The position numbers and the translations under genes were made by a program. A stretch of 64,000 nt of DNA, taken from NCBI RefSeq assembly GCF_008831285.2, contig NC_045147.1:7098334-7162333 (forward strand). Reading direction: 5' to 3'. A model generated the notes under the pieces. It did not search any database and was not told where the DNA came from. It saw only the letters and a program-made list of their open reading frames with translations. Origin of the DNA: Nymphaea colorata. Taxonomy: Eukaryota; Streptophyta; Magnoliopsida; Nymphaeales; Nymphaeaceae. Shown piece by piece: positions 35,297-47,470 of the stretch (position 1 is its first letter; each line of letters begins with the position of its first letter).

Positions 35297-36262
35297 TGTT
35301 TACATCCTCAAATTTTGCTTTGATTTTTAGAGTGCTTTAGAGATATAAAATGTTATTTTTGAAATGAGAGAGAAAGGGACTTGCCCATCGGTACGTGGAT
35401 TAGCTGTTCCCAACGCCTTTACCGGGGGTAACCAATCCAAAGTCTATGCTTATTATTGATACATTTCATTTTTACTTAAACATCTTCTTCATTCTATGGA
35501 AACAATATTGAAGATTTGATGTTTCAAATTTTTGAAAGAGAAAGTTTTGATGAACCATTTGAGATTATAAACCATTTTGATTTGGGAGATTTTGAATTGA
35601 GAAATATTTATAAATATCATTTGGAAACCTTTGGAAGATAAGATGGGTATTGTGAAATTCAATTTTCAAAGTCGATTTATTTGTTCTCTTAAGAACTTAA
35701 GTAGGTTTAAGATTTTGCTCTAATTTAATTACTACCTAACTGGAGCTCCATCTCATCTTACTTAAGTTCTTTTAGAGAGGTACTTGTGATCATTCATGAA
35801 TTTCACAAGTGCATGTGAATGCATAGACGTCTTGATTTCATATGATTGAAAGCAAATTATTCATTCCTACCATATCATTCATCTAAAGATATCTCGATCA
35901 TTTCATACATTTAGATTTGTTTACATATATGTTCTAAATATTTTCATGAAGAGAAAAAAAAAGATTTGACCAAAAAATGGGATTGTACACTATCGAACAT
36001 GATTCCAATACTAGGTTATTACTTGAGTTTTGGTGTTAATGAAGTCGATAAATTAAAATTAAAATCTTATATCTTGGGAAAGAAGCATTTGAAAGAATGG
36101 AACAAAGACAAGGAAAGATTTTGAGTCAAAAGGAATATGGAGAAAGAGAAAAAGAAAGAGATTTTGAAAAGGAAGAAAGAAAAAATTTTAAAAAGAGAGA
36201 ATGGTGTATATAGTTGTATTAACATACGTATATGAAAATTTATAAGATGATGGTCTTAAATC

Positions 36263-36264
<2 letters not shown>

Positions 36265-36303
<39 letters not shown>

Positions 36304-36323
36304 GATTTTAGATAGAGATAAAG

Positions 36324-36359
<36 letters not shown>

Positions 36360-36386
36360 ACACACACACAATATATATATATATAT
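36265..36386. repeat. (GA)n, (CA)n and (TA)n microsatellites in the LTR
   Basis: Runs of GA (36265-36300), CA (36328-36371) and AT (36371-36386). The same place in the other LTR copies also carries simple repeats, but of different length and type. Confidence 0.9.
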
Positions 36387-37568
36387 TAAAGTTTGTAAAA
36401 GAAGGTATTAACTCGAGGGGAGAGAGATTCTAAAGAGAGAAAATGGAATACACATACATACTTATTTACACATATGTATATGAAATCTATAAAAGAATAT
36501 GTTAAATCATAGAGATGAGAATAAAGAGAGGTATTCATATGCATGTATACACATATAACATGTATATACACATATGCATTCATGAGAAATTAAAATCAAG
36601 AGGTAACTTAGAGCATATTCGACTTCGATTTTTTTTTTTTTTTTTGTAGGCCGAAAAGGAACTTGGCCTCATGCAAGAGCCTAGGCTAAGTCTTCAAGGT
36701 CACATTGGAGAGAATTCTTATTTTCAAAATTCTTTTGAGAACATGATTCCAAATATTTTCATATAGGCCCAAAGCAATAATCATTTTATCTATTACAAGG
36801 AAATCTATTTCTCCTACCATTAGGTATAAAGGAAAATCAAGCACACATGAAATGGAGAATAATGTAAGAAAGCTCTCATTGGGAACTTTAATCAGGTGAT
36901 TAAGAGAAATGCTAAACGTAAGAATGTCATGAAAATGCATTTTAACATGTACACATTTGTGAAAGGCTTTTCCAGGTTAGACAAATCCCAACATCAAAAA
37001 TCAACATATAATGAAGAAATCTCAATCCAATCACTCATCCTTACCGTTCATTTGTATATTAATAAGAAAAATCAGTCTTACTATTCATGAATATCAACTC
37101 AAACATGAACAATGCACATGTTTAATGAGCAATGAAATGAAAGAAGCATATTTTGAGAATAAATGAAGAAATGAGATTCATTTCACCTTGCTCATACTCT
37201 TGGTGCACTCAAGAGTAGCTCTCGACTCTGCATAAGAGATGGCAAAGGAAAATGAAAAGAAATAAAATGAGAGAATGATTACATACCTCTAATGAAATTG
37301 ATTTTATAGAATGAGCCTCCTTCTCCGGATGATCCTAGGATTTCATCGAGTAAAACTCCAAGATGTTTAGGATGTCACTCCAAGAGGTTTCCTTGAATTC
37401 CCTTGAAGAGTGAAAGTTGGGGAAGCTTGCTCCCAAGGTTAGAGAAGAAGAAGAAGAGAAGATGAGAGAAATGGAAAGAGAGAGCTAGGGAAAACCTCTA
37501 AGTCTTCAAATGATAAACTAGAGGTTCCCCAATGGTTAGCTCATGCCTAAGAGAGAAGATTTTGAGGG

Positions 37569-37576
37569 TATTTATA
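37569..37576 (-). promoter_or_regulatory. TATA box of Gypsy-3 left LTR
   Basis: TATAAATA on the minus strand, in the context ggtatttatag that recurs at 52825 in Gypsy-2 and, in part, at 50405. Confidence 0.6.
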
Positions 37577-38114
37577 GGGTGTTTTGGAGCCAAAACTCAA
37601 AATTTGATTTTATTTTTTAATTCAATAATATTTTCATGCAAATTTCAACTATTTTTGAATAATTTTAATTTTTTTAATAAGTTCTGACCAAATGGGATTG
37701 ACCCTTAGGCTTGCAAACACCCCTTTGTGGGTGTGGGCAGCGCAAATGCCCACCCATCATACCAACACAAAAGGGGGCCTGCACAATGCACAGGCCCTAC
37801 CTCAGTGCATGCAGCAGTGATTGGCTACGCGGGCCTGCGCTGCCAGGTGACAGTGCTAGGCACGGGGCAGCACGGGGGGCATGCATGAGGGGGGTAAAAT
37901 GCCCCCTTATTGGTTCGTTTTGGAACAATAAGGGGTGGCTTTTGCTTTCTTGGCCTCCAAGGGGTTCCACACATAAAAAAATGTAAAATTTATTTTCTTA
38001 AAACACATATTTTAAAGGGTAAAATAGTCTTTTGTTACAAATGGGGCCAACTTCTTTTTGAGTGATTCCGGACTCATTTTAGATCCAAATTGGGTTTGCT
38101 TGGTCGTCAATGCG

Positions 38115-38115
38115 T

Positions 38116-38198
<83 letters not shown>
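38115..38198. repeat. (TA)n microsatellite at an LTR similarity break
   Basis: About 84 bases, nearly pure TA. Similarity to the Gypsy-2 LTR stops here. Confidence 0.92.
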
Positions 38199-38200
<2 letters not shown>

Positions 38201-40374
38201 TGCCTCTTAAATGGAAAGATTGAAGAAGGACCTCTTGGCATACGAACCCTGATGGTTTGTAGGGGGGTTTGTTTATGTGAGGAGATTGAAAATTGATTTC
38301 TAATTTCCTCCATCACCCTTATCGAGTAGATTATAGAAATGTAAATTGAAATGAATCAAAATGAAAGAAATTAAGAGAATGCATCAAGCTAATTTGTCAA
38401 TGATGTTGTCGTGCAAGGGTGCATCACAATGAAAATCACTCTCACCATGGAATCCTTTCATGTGGGGAGTTAAAAAGGAGTCTCGTCGGTTGTTTTTTAA
38501 ATGGACGTGGCCTTGGGGGCTTCTTAGAAAAGAGATTTATGGGTTCTCTTTTAGAAATACTGATTTATGTGTGAAACATGCATTAAAATGTAGTTCTTCC
38601 TAGCTGGATATCATTTCCAACTATAAAAAAGGATAAAAAATTAAACCATCCCGACGAATATTGAACTTAAAATGACTGCAAGAAGCAAAAATTATGAAGA
38701 ACAAGTTGAAATTGCCCCTACCTTGTGGTTGGCCTAGGTGCTTGGAGCTTCTCTTGGCTTGTTTTCTAAGTCAAGCAATCCTAAGCAAGAATCAATCATA
38801 AGCAATCCTTGTAATGAAAATCCTAAGCAAGAGTCCATTGAACTACCCAAGCTTAGCAAATTCAAAAGAAAGGATGGGTATGAGAGAGAGAGAGAGAGGG
38901 CTTCGACGACATTTCCTTCTCTTGGTTTCTTCTTCTCTTCTTATTCTTGCTGCTCTTGCTCTAGGCTACAACTAAGAGAAAGTGTTAGTGCAGAAAATTC
39001 TCAAATCATCGTGTGCTACCTAGCTTCTCAAGGTGGATTTGAATAGAGCTTAATTGAATAGGAAAGGGGGGGAGGAGGTGGCTGTGCACCTACCTCCTTA
39101 ACTCTGTCACTTGGGCATGCTGAACTCATTGGGAACATGCCCTTTTTGAGCTGGTGTGTTGGAACAGGTCCAGCCATGCGCCAAGCTGGATTAAAGGTTG
39201 ATAAAAAATTCAAAAATTGGGCTGAGTTGGCCAATGGATGAGAGAAACTTGGTTTCTCATTGGCTTAATTCATGATACACGGAATGCTGATTTAAAAAGA
39301 GGACATTAAATGTGATTTAATCCCTTTTAAATGGTTCCAACCAAGCATATCTAGCCCACACACATGGGCTGGGTGTGCTAGACTAGGTCTGGTCAACTGT
39401 TATCTAGACCTTTTAAATAGATTTGCACACTTGGCAAATTCAAATGCATACTCGATTCATATAGAATCTCAATTTTGGGTTCTATGAATTCAAATTGAAC
39501 ATGAAAGGACAAATTTGTCTAAATTTGGTAGGATTTGAGCATTTGACCAAAGTCAAAGCTCATTTTGCATGCTAATGTAGACTTGGTTTGAGTACTTATG
39601 TGAATTTGAGCTTAGAAAGCCTCCAATTGTTTTGAGTTCAATTTTGAATCGCACTTCGACTTCTTTCAGTCAAAGTAGACTTGATCCAGTCAAGGTCTAT
39701 TCTTGTCCACTAATTGGATCATAAGACAGACCTAGCCATTTTGACTAGGTTTGATGGAGCTGAGCTCATGTTGACTGAGCTCAGTGAGGGTGGCGCCACA
39801 TCTAGGTGCAACCAAGCTGAACCTACTTACCATAAGTAGGTTAGGTGAAGCCGTCATGGCTTCCTTGGAACTAGGTTCTTCTCTTTAACTAGAGAATCTC
39901 CTTTTAATTAATGAAAAGAGAGAGATATAAATATCTCTCATTCCCATGAATTTTAATCATCGCCACATTTACTTTTCATTAATCATGATTGACTCTTAAT
40001 TAAAATAGATATTTTGAAAATGAATTGGCTGATGGAACTTGGGTGGGTCCTTGGCCCACGTAGGCTAAGTGGGGCCAACATGTGGGTCCCACTTGGCTTT
40101 TTGGACTCTGAATTGAATTCAGTTTTTAGATTTGTAAGTGGATATGGATTTTAAATCCTAATTTGGATTCAGTTTTGTCTACTGGATTAGGATTTGGGTT
40201 CTTCTTGTATTGGGATTATGCTACGAATCAAATTCATGATTTGAGCCTAAATTGAATTTGGATTTTAAAAGTCATTTAAAATTCTAGTTTTTCACAACTT
40301 TTTTGTGAAATTCTCTTTGTAAGATTTTAGAATTGCTTCCATCAACTGGGATGAGAAAATTTGGGGTGTTAACA

Positions 40375-41396
40375 AATGCCCCTCTTTATTGTTAAGCATT
40401 GAAGACTTTCTTGAGCAGCAAAGATTTGCACACCAAATTTGATTTGAAAAATTGTTTTCCAAATGAAGTTGAGCCATCTTTCTTAAAAGGAAATGCTAGG
40501 TAAAGACTTGAAATAAGATCTTCCCCTATTTCACAAGAAACTCTTTAGAGGAGTTGATGTTGATTTAAGAAATTTTGCAATTGCATAAAGTTTTGCACTT
40601 GATGCTTGGAGAACCTAGCCCTTCATGCCTTTTGACCCTTGAAAAGTGTTTTTTTTATCTCTTTTTTATTTTCCTTTGAGCCACCCTTCACACTTGGGGG
40701 GAACTCCTCATCACCCCAACAGCTACTATGGAGTTCCACTACTTCAGTGGTTTTGTATAGTTTGCTTTGTGCAATGTCAAACCTACCGGGCTTTCAACTA
40801 AACCTTTGTAATGAGCTTTGGGCCGATAGCTCCCAGATCAGTTGGCCTTATGGTACTAGATGTAAAACACCACTCAAACTTACTTACTCGAGTTCATAAG
40901 GCTTTAAGAGAGTTGATGTGAGCAAATGTTCGTTGATTTTTTTTGTTTCATGGTGTAAGCAGAGGTCATACGCCCACCCGCTACTGCAGAGCATTGAACC
41001 AAAGAAACAACTTTACTGACCCCAAGCTCATTGCTCATCTCGTTTTGTTTGATAGCTTGTTCTTGCACCCTACCAAGGTTCTTTGGCCACAAGGGCCTTT
41101 CCGCATGGCATCTCATGCTAGACCATTACAAGTACTCAATTGTGAGGACTAACATTAATTTCTAAATATTGATCTTTCAATTTCATAAATGAAATTTAGT
41201 GCTCCTTGCAATTGCTCTTTTACAGGCGATACATGGGCTAAATTTGGAAAATTTTTGAAGTTTTGATTGAGAATGCACTTTTGAATTCTTTTTTGCAAAA
41301 TCAATCTTTGAAATTCTTCCTAAGAGGTATGATGCCCCTTAGTTGGTTTGAAAATTATAGTGAATGTGCTCACTAGAGCACAAATGTTTTAAAAGT
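40375..41396 (-). other. Gypsy-3 polypurine tract and 3' spacer
   Basis: Right after the LTR the minus strand shows AATAAAGAGGGGCATT, the polypurine tract. The block at 40700-40900 matches 7830-8080 of Gypsy-1 (shared words such as aatgagttt/ctttgggc and ttggcctta-ggta). No coding function is apparent; plus-strand frames such as 40639-40899 are side effects of this conserved spacer. Confidence 0.6.
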
Positions 41397-42024
41397 TTAA
41401 ATTGCAAATTTAAGTATAAAATTTTTTGAGATGCAAAGCATTGATTGGATTAGGGATTTCGACCCCATCAACATCAAGGAGCCAATAACAACTAATAGGT
41501 AAAAGGTGACATATGGTCCTTCCTGCTTTCGCGGCCATTGTCCTTTGGGCCTACTACTGAGTGGAACCACTAATCTCAGGATAAGGTTATTTAATTGAAA
41601 TTTCATTCCAACAACCAATTTGTTATGATGTCGGGTGACTCTCTTGCGGTACACTTCAGTGTGTTCTTTGCTTGTAGTTTTTTCTCATCTAGGAGGTCTA
41701 ATTGGGTAAACTACTTTTGTTGATACTTGCTAATTGGAAGTTCAATGAGAATAGTAAATTTCATTGCTGGTTTTTGAACATGTAATGAAAGGACAACTTT
41801 CATTTCATCACTAATTCTGCTGGTATAGCATTGGTGAGTGTTTGAATAGTTGTTCGATACACCTAAAGTGCATTGTGCATTTTCTCATTCCAATCTTAAC
41901 TTGTCTTGATAGTCATTTCTAAGATATGAATCAAAATTTTATTGGTTGCTTCTGTCTGACCATCACCCAGGGGGTAATATGAGGTAGAAAAATGATGTCG
42001 TATTTTGCAGTTATGGCAGAGATC
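41397..42024 (-). pseudogene. Gypsy-3 integrase C-terminal remnant
   Basis: The 85-codon frame at 41397-41654 reads VGMKFQLNNLILRLVVPLSS and GQWPRKQEGPYVTFYLLVV, the C-terminal region of Gypsy integrases (a basic domain with a G-W-x-x-x-E-G-P-Y motif). To its right, as far as about 42024, DNA matches the integrase core region of Gypsy-1 (10440-10555) and Gypsy-2 (54660-54770). It then ends suddenly at the inverted junction. Confidence 0.65.
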
Positions 42025-42322
42025 ACACATACAAGTTTTTCAAATTTCACACATTACTACACTCAAGTTTTTCAAACACATACAAATTTTTAAGTTTGTA
42101 TTTTCTCATTCCATTCTTAACTTGTCTTGATAGTCATCTCTAAGATATGAATCAAAATTTTATTGGTTGCTTCTGTCTGATCGTCACCCAGGGGGTAATA
42201 TGAAGCAGAAAAATGATGTTGTATTTTGTAGTTATGGCAGAGATCGCACATACAAGTTTTTCAAATTTCACACATTACTACACTCAAGTTTTTCAAACAC
42301 ATACAAATTCTTAAGTTTGTAC
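41881..42322. repeat. 221-bp tandem duplication across an inversion junction
   Basis: The units 41881-42101 and 42102-42322 are about 95 percent identical. Each starts tttctcattcca, contains integrase-derived DNA of Gypsy-3, then (at about 42024 and 42245) the switch to spacer repeats in the opposite orientation. The junction was therefore made first and duplicated later. Confidence 0.88.
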
Positions 42323-44300
42323 ATCAATGCACACAAGTTTTCCATCACACATAAGTGCAAACAAGTTTTCAAGTTTGTGCTTTGATGCTTTCAAATTTTT
42401 ACAAGTGTTTAAAGTTTCGTGCTTTCGCACATGATATTCGCACTTCAGTGCACCTAAATTTCACAAGTCTCAAAATGATTTTGTGCTTTGGCACAACCTT
42501 TTTTATGTTTTGGCATACCATTTTTTGTGCATTGGTGCACATGAGCATTTCACAAACATGTCACAAGCACTCACAGTTTGATGTTAGATTTCTACGCTTC
42601 TACACATGAGAATTTCATAAATGTTTCACAAGTACTCATAGTTTGATGTGAGATTTCTGTGCTTTGGTGCACATGAGCATTTCACAAGCATTTATGTTTT
42701 ATGTGAGATTTTCGCTCTTCAGCACACACATTTTACAAGTACTCACATTTATGGGAAATTTTTACACTTTGGTGCACACAAGCATAGGCATTCCCTTGCA
42801 CGAATTCTATAAACATTTTACAAGCATTCACATTTTTATGTTAGATTTTTTGCACTTTAGCGAACACGAGCATACAAACACATGCATTTCATTGTATGAA
42901 TTTCACAAACATTTTCACACTTCGACACACACATTCCAATACCTAAATTTCACAAGTTCACAAGAATTTTTACAAGCACTCGTATTTATGTGAGATTTCT
43001 GCACGAGCATATAAGCACATGCATTTCGTTGCATGAATTTCACATTCACATTTTTATGTGAGATTTCTGCACTTCAATGCACACAAGCATGCAAGCACCT
43101 GCACTTCAATGCATTGATTTCACAACCATTTTTCGGCATTTTCACAAGCACCGCATAGTGTTCACACTAAGGCATTTTTTTTTTCTGAACACTAGAGACC
43201 CTGACTTTGTGCTTCATGAATTGAACACCATGAAAATACCTTTCAAAGCAATGAGCTTTTCCACATAATTGAGGCACCCATATCTTCAGACCATGTTTTG
43301 ACCAGTATTTTTGGGTCAAGAATCTTACAAGCATTTTAGAACAAGCACCTTTCATAATGTCGTATCAATGTGTACACTGAGACATATTTTGAACTAGGTT
43401 TTCCATAAGCACCATTTTGGTCAAGCATCATGAACTGTTAGCATTCACAAACATTTTAGAATTAGTATCTTTCAAATCAAGTTTTGATAACATATACCTC
43501 TCATGATTCGCATTACTCTTCCCACTGTGCATTTTTCACTAGGAACAAAGCTTTGAACAATATTTTGGAAGAAACACTTTTCATTATGTCAGAACAGCTT
43601 TCAAACTATATCTTTTTGAACAATATTTTAAACAAGGCCCAGGCATTTCCTGATATCATGCTAGTGTCTCAAATTGGGCATTTTTTATATATATTTCAAA
43701 TTGGATTTACTTTTTAAAATTCTAAATTTCAATATCTCAACATTTCTATGGTTGGTGTTTTGCCTTTGCCACTAAGTATGGCTTCTTAGCTTAGTAGTAA
43801 GGAGGGGCATATGAACACCCAAAATTTGTACAAGTTCAAATGACCATGTTACCATCTACCATGAAAATGCTTATTCTTGAAAACCAAATTTAAAGAACAA
43901 GAAGTCATTGTTGAATCAAACAAACATATTTTATTTTGTCATTGAAGAGATCACCTAGGCCACCAAGTTGAAAATTACTATTTTACCCTAGCTGAAGGAT
44001 TTTCATGATAAATCCAAAATTTTGGATATCTGGCCATTAATTTAAAGGGATTTTTAATTGAAGCGTTAAAATGATGTTTTAGAATATATTTTTCAAATAA
44101 CTGATAATCAATTCCAAAAATGGCCTAGTTCTTAAGATCTTCAAAATTGATTTATGAGAATTTTCAATTAATCCTTAGTTAATGAAGGTCAATTTGCAAC
44201 TATTTTCAAATCACTTTCCAAATGTTTTTGAATGGTTTTCAATACATTTTCAGATGATTTTTTAAATCAATTTTAAAGGATTTTCAAGTCAATTTCAAAG
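42025..44300 (+). mobile_element. Inverted fragment of a Gypsy-1-type element
   Basis: This piece runs in the opposite direction to all other Gypsy parts. It has spacer repeats (42025-43200) whose words equal the reverse complement of 8500-9720, a polypurine tract at 43793-43811 (agtaaggaggggcata) and the start of an LTR (TGAACACCC) at 43812. The LTR part to about 44020 is the reverse complement of 6960-7172. It breaks off near 44300. Confidence 0.7.
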
Positions 44301-44930
44301 ATTCTCTCTCCTTCGTGGGGTCTTCTTCTTCCTCCATGCTGTCCCACAGGACACCTCTCGATTCATTTCTTTCCCTCTTCCTCTTCTTCTTCTACCCATA
44401 TTCTTCCCTCCATTCGATATCTCTTTTGCCTCTCTTCCTCTGCTTCCTCCACTCGACTTCTTCCCCCATTCTCGATCTACCTCTTGCTCCCTGTCTCTGC
44501 AGGTCGCCGGACCCACCATCATCTGCTGCCTCATTCCACTGAGCCACTGAGATCCTCTCCTCCATGGTCCTCCTCAATCACCAGATCTCTGATATTCAAG
44601 CCCTCCAGGAAGTTGTCCCGCCTCTCCCTCTTCGTTGCGCTCCTCCTCCTGGTTCTTACCCTGCTCGCTTCTTTTTCCTCAACCGCTTCCTCCTCCGCCA
44701 ATCTCTCTGCCATCCTATTCCTCTTCCATTCTTCTGCTTCCATTCTCCTCTGGCCGCTCTTCTTCCCTCCTCTTCTTCCATTCTCTAGTTCCCTCTCTCT
44801 CTCTGCCCTCTTCTTTGCCTCCGAAGGGTTACCCACTGCTGTTGTCAGCTCCCTCAATCCATGATTCCAATACCACCCACCACCGGCATATCTTTGTCAG
44901 GACCGTTAAGGCCGCATCGGCATCCTAGTC
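44301..44930 (+). pseudogene. CT-rich coding-like fragment with a hydrophobic segment
   Basis: In an otherwise AT-rich region this block is C/T-rich. The frame 44484-44864 encodes FKPSRKLSRLSLFVALLLLV followed by LTLLASF, that is, a basic stretch and then a likely membrane anchor, as at the start of a type II membrane protein or a signal anchor. Other frames are also open (44564-44788, 44635-44928), so the openness may only reflect composition. I cannot assign a family. Its position between an inverted Gypsy piece and plastid DNA suggests a captured or inserted gene fragment. Confidence 0.35.
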
Positions 44931-45224
44931 ACAGGTATAGGAATCACTAAAGGTACTAAAGAAACAAGAACAACAACTACTAATTCATCGGCCAATATAT
45001 TCCCGAAAAGTCGAAAACTAAGTGATAAAGGTTTTGTGAAAAGACATTAATTGGTAAAAGTATTGGAGTTGGTTGAATATATTTACCGAAATAACCCAAT
45101 CCCTTTTTAGTAAGGCCTGCATAGAAATATGCCACTGACGTGGGTAAAGCTAAAGCAACAGTAGTATTTATATCATTCGTGGGTGCAGCTAACTCCCCAT
45201 GAGGTAACTGTATGATTCTCCAAG
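44931..45224 (-). pseudogene. atpI: Plastid atpI fragment in nuclear DNA
   Basis: On the minus strand this 0.29 kb encodes [20 protein letters not shown], then [20 protein letters not shown] and, in another frame, [20 protein letters not shown]. This is the C-terminal half of subunit a of the plastid ATP synthase (atpI), which forms part of the proton channel in the thylakoid membrane. A deletion of about 7 bases between LLPIN and the TKPLSLSF part shifts the frame. The fragment has neither start nor end of the gene. It is a nuclear insertion of plastid DNA and cannot be functional here. Confidence 0.93.
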
Positions 45225-45247
45225 GTTGGATGGAAACCTTGGAATCT

Positions 45248-45302
45248 GCTTCCTCTTCCTCTTCCTCTTCCTCTTCCTCTTCCTCTTCCTCTTCCTCTTC
45301 TT
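45248..45302. repeat. (TCTTCC)n hexanucleotide repeat
   Basis: About nine units of the hexamer, adjoining the plastid fragment. Confidence 0.92.
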
Positions 45303-45362
45303 CATTTGTCGCTACCTCTTCTTGGGCGACTTTTTCTTCTTCTTCAGAACTGGGAATTTAGG

Positions 45363-45675
45363 GTCTCTGCTTTGTCAGACCTGACTTCGACATGAAGGTC
45401 TTGGCGTCTCCTAATGGACCCTCTGTGCTTTCCCTCTGGAACCCTTCTACCGGCTGGGGCTTCTGGAAGATGCATCCCCGGAGCTCTTGCATGCCTGTTG
45501 GCCCCTGTTGAGTCTCAGGCACTACATAATCGCGTTCTATGACTACTTGCTACATTGCCATCCAGTGTCTCATCAAGTACTGGTGCTCCCCTGACGTCGA
45601 AGCCTTCCTGGAAGGGATGAAGAAGCACCACTCGCCCTTAGAATCTTACGGAGGCCAAGATGTTGTGCCTATTTA
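45363..45675 (+). pseudogene. Unidentified coding-like fragment
   Basis: The block has the composition of exon DNA. One frame gives MKVLASPNGPSVLSLWNP; another gives LEDASPELLHACWPLLSLRH and YIIAFYDYLLHCHPVSHQ; a third gives SPDVEAFLEGMKKHHSPLES. Passing from one frame to the next would need small indels. I do not recognise the protein. It may be a decayed gene copy that entered Gypsy-3 with the neighbouring fragments. Confidence 0.3.
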
Positions 45676-46973
45676 AGTAGTCTATGTCCCTCATTATGAT
45701 TGTGCAATCGGAAGAATGGAAGTTTAGTGTTAGATTTCTCTCTTTCTCATGTTTCCTCCCTTGTGTGTCCCATCAGCAGCGGTTGCAGACCATCGAATTT
45801 GCTGCTGCTGTTCACTGCACACCGCAGGCATCTGGTCTCTGATAGATAGACCCAACCAAATGACATCAGATCTTCTCAAACATCTACTCTTTGGAAATAT
45901 GTTTGAATTAGCTTTCCAATGAAATATACACATCTCAATTGGAGCCCAGATGAGGGAGCTATTGTTGATCCATATAGAAACTATTGTGTTCGACAGAGCC
46001 AGATTCAAGCATCACTTTCTTAGCAGATTGTCCTAGGCTAACTATGTCAAATCCTTGTGTGCCCATATTCATTGAAAAGCTCTTGAAATTATCTTTCCAA
46101 CAAGCTATCAGACACCTCAATTACCACTTCAAATGAGGAGGTATCATTTTTTTAATATGCCTAACTATGCATCTGACAGAATCTACTCTTGCGTGTACCA
46201 ACTATTCGACACTCAATCCACCAGCTTCCGAGCACCAAATCTCCCTCTTCCAACAGCCAAAAGCCTGGCTGAGCAAAGCAGCCATTCCCTTAGGTGTGAT
46301 TGCATCCCACCATGGCTGCAGAGTAGTCCTGCTGCCCCTGGTTGAGCGTCATCCTATGGTCCTAAACCAGGCTCACACAAGTTTGGCCAAGCCATCCATC
46401 ACAAACGACTAAGCCCATGTTTCTTCCCTTGGCTGCCCATTGGACATTTGACAAGGAGATCCCTCACAGCACGCAACTTTCAATAGACCATGGTGTAACG
46501 TGGAGAGTTGACTACTAGAGCCACGGCATGCCACCAGCAATGCCCTAGTCCCAACCTACAGCAGCCCACATGGAGTGACCTCCTCGTGCCCCACCATGGC
46601 CAAACTTCAAGTAAAGGCAACTTACAACCGGTCCTAGCATTGTTATTCTTTCTTGGATTCACGGGAGTTCTTCAAAGGCAGGCGATTGATTGCCCTTGGC
46701 TTTAGCTAGTTCGGTGCCCTCCTTCGGTTGCCAGCCCTTGCACAAGACACAGCCATGCCAACCCTGGCCATGGCCAATCCCTCACGGTTTTACATGCTGC
46801 CGACTACAGCCATCAGGCAAGCATATGAGGTTGCCCTACCCATGCAACCTCCCTGCTCCAAGTAGCCTCCTATTAAATGAGTGATGTAGACCTTAGTAAG
46901 GGCTCATGCCCTTCTAGACATCAGCCAGTATCATGCAACACCAGTACACTCCAAAGCCTTAGAGGAGGCTTAT
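45676..46973 (-). other. Probable leader of Gypsy-3
   Basis: The stretch ends at the primer-site-like flank before the right LTR. It has words such as gaattagctttccaatga and caattggagcccagatga (45905-45950) and a similar pair near 46085-46140 that recall leader or LTR parts of other plant LTR elements. Whether all of it belongs to the element leader is uncertain. Open frames at 46133-46884 show no known motif. Confidence 0.35.
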
Positions 46974-47470
46974 TTGCCACAATCAGACTACTTGCATCCC
47001 AAAATTTATTTTGATTTTGGTAGTGCTTCAAAAATATAAAATTTTATTTTTGAAATGAGAGAGAAAGGTACTCACCCTGTTTGGTACGACGATTAACCAT
47101 TCCCGGCACCTTTACCAGGGGTAACCAATCCAAGGGCTATGCTTATTTTTTATGCATTTTGTTTTCGCTTAAATATATTTTTCATTATAAATGTGGTGTG
47201 GTGTTTGGAGGATAAAGAAAATAAACCATAACGAAGATTACTTGCCACAATCAGACTGTTTGCATCCCCAAAATTTACTTTGATTTTGGCAGTGCTTCAG
47301 AAATATAAAATTTTATTTTTGAAATGAGAGAGAAAGGGACTCGCCCCGTCGGTACGACGATTAACCATTCCCGGCACCTTTACTGAGGGTAACCAATCTA
47401 AGGGCTATGCTTATTTTTGATGCATTTTGTTTTTGCTTAAACATCTTTTTCATTTTAAATGTGGTGTGGT
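46974..47470. repeat. 268-bp tandem duplication at the Gypsy-3 right LTR start
   Basis: The string ttgccacaatcagac followed by the LTR start (tacttgcatc at 46989, tgtttgcatc at 47257) and about 220 bases of U5 occurs twice. The left unit ends in a short tail resembling the start of the internal fragment that follows the right unit. Both carry the conserved U5 block (47091-47135 and 47361-47400). Confidence 0.85.

Larger units (their letters stand above)
35297..40374 (-). repeat. Gypsy-3 left LTR (3' LTR)
   Basis: It starts TGTTTACATCC and ends GTGTTAACA on the + strand. The left 2.8 kb match the other Gypsy-2/3 LTRs block by block (U5 block at 35401-35437, TATA box on the minus strand at 37569-37576). 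The part after the (TA)n run at 38115-38198 does not match the Gypsy-2 LTR, so U3 differs between the families or the LTR is a composite. At about 5.1 kb it is unusually long. Confidence 0.7.
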
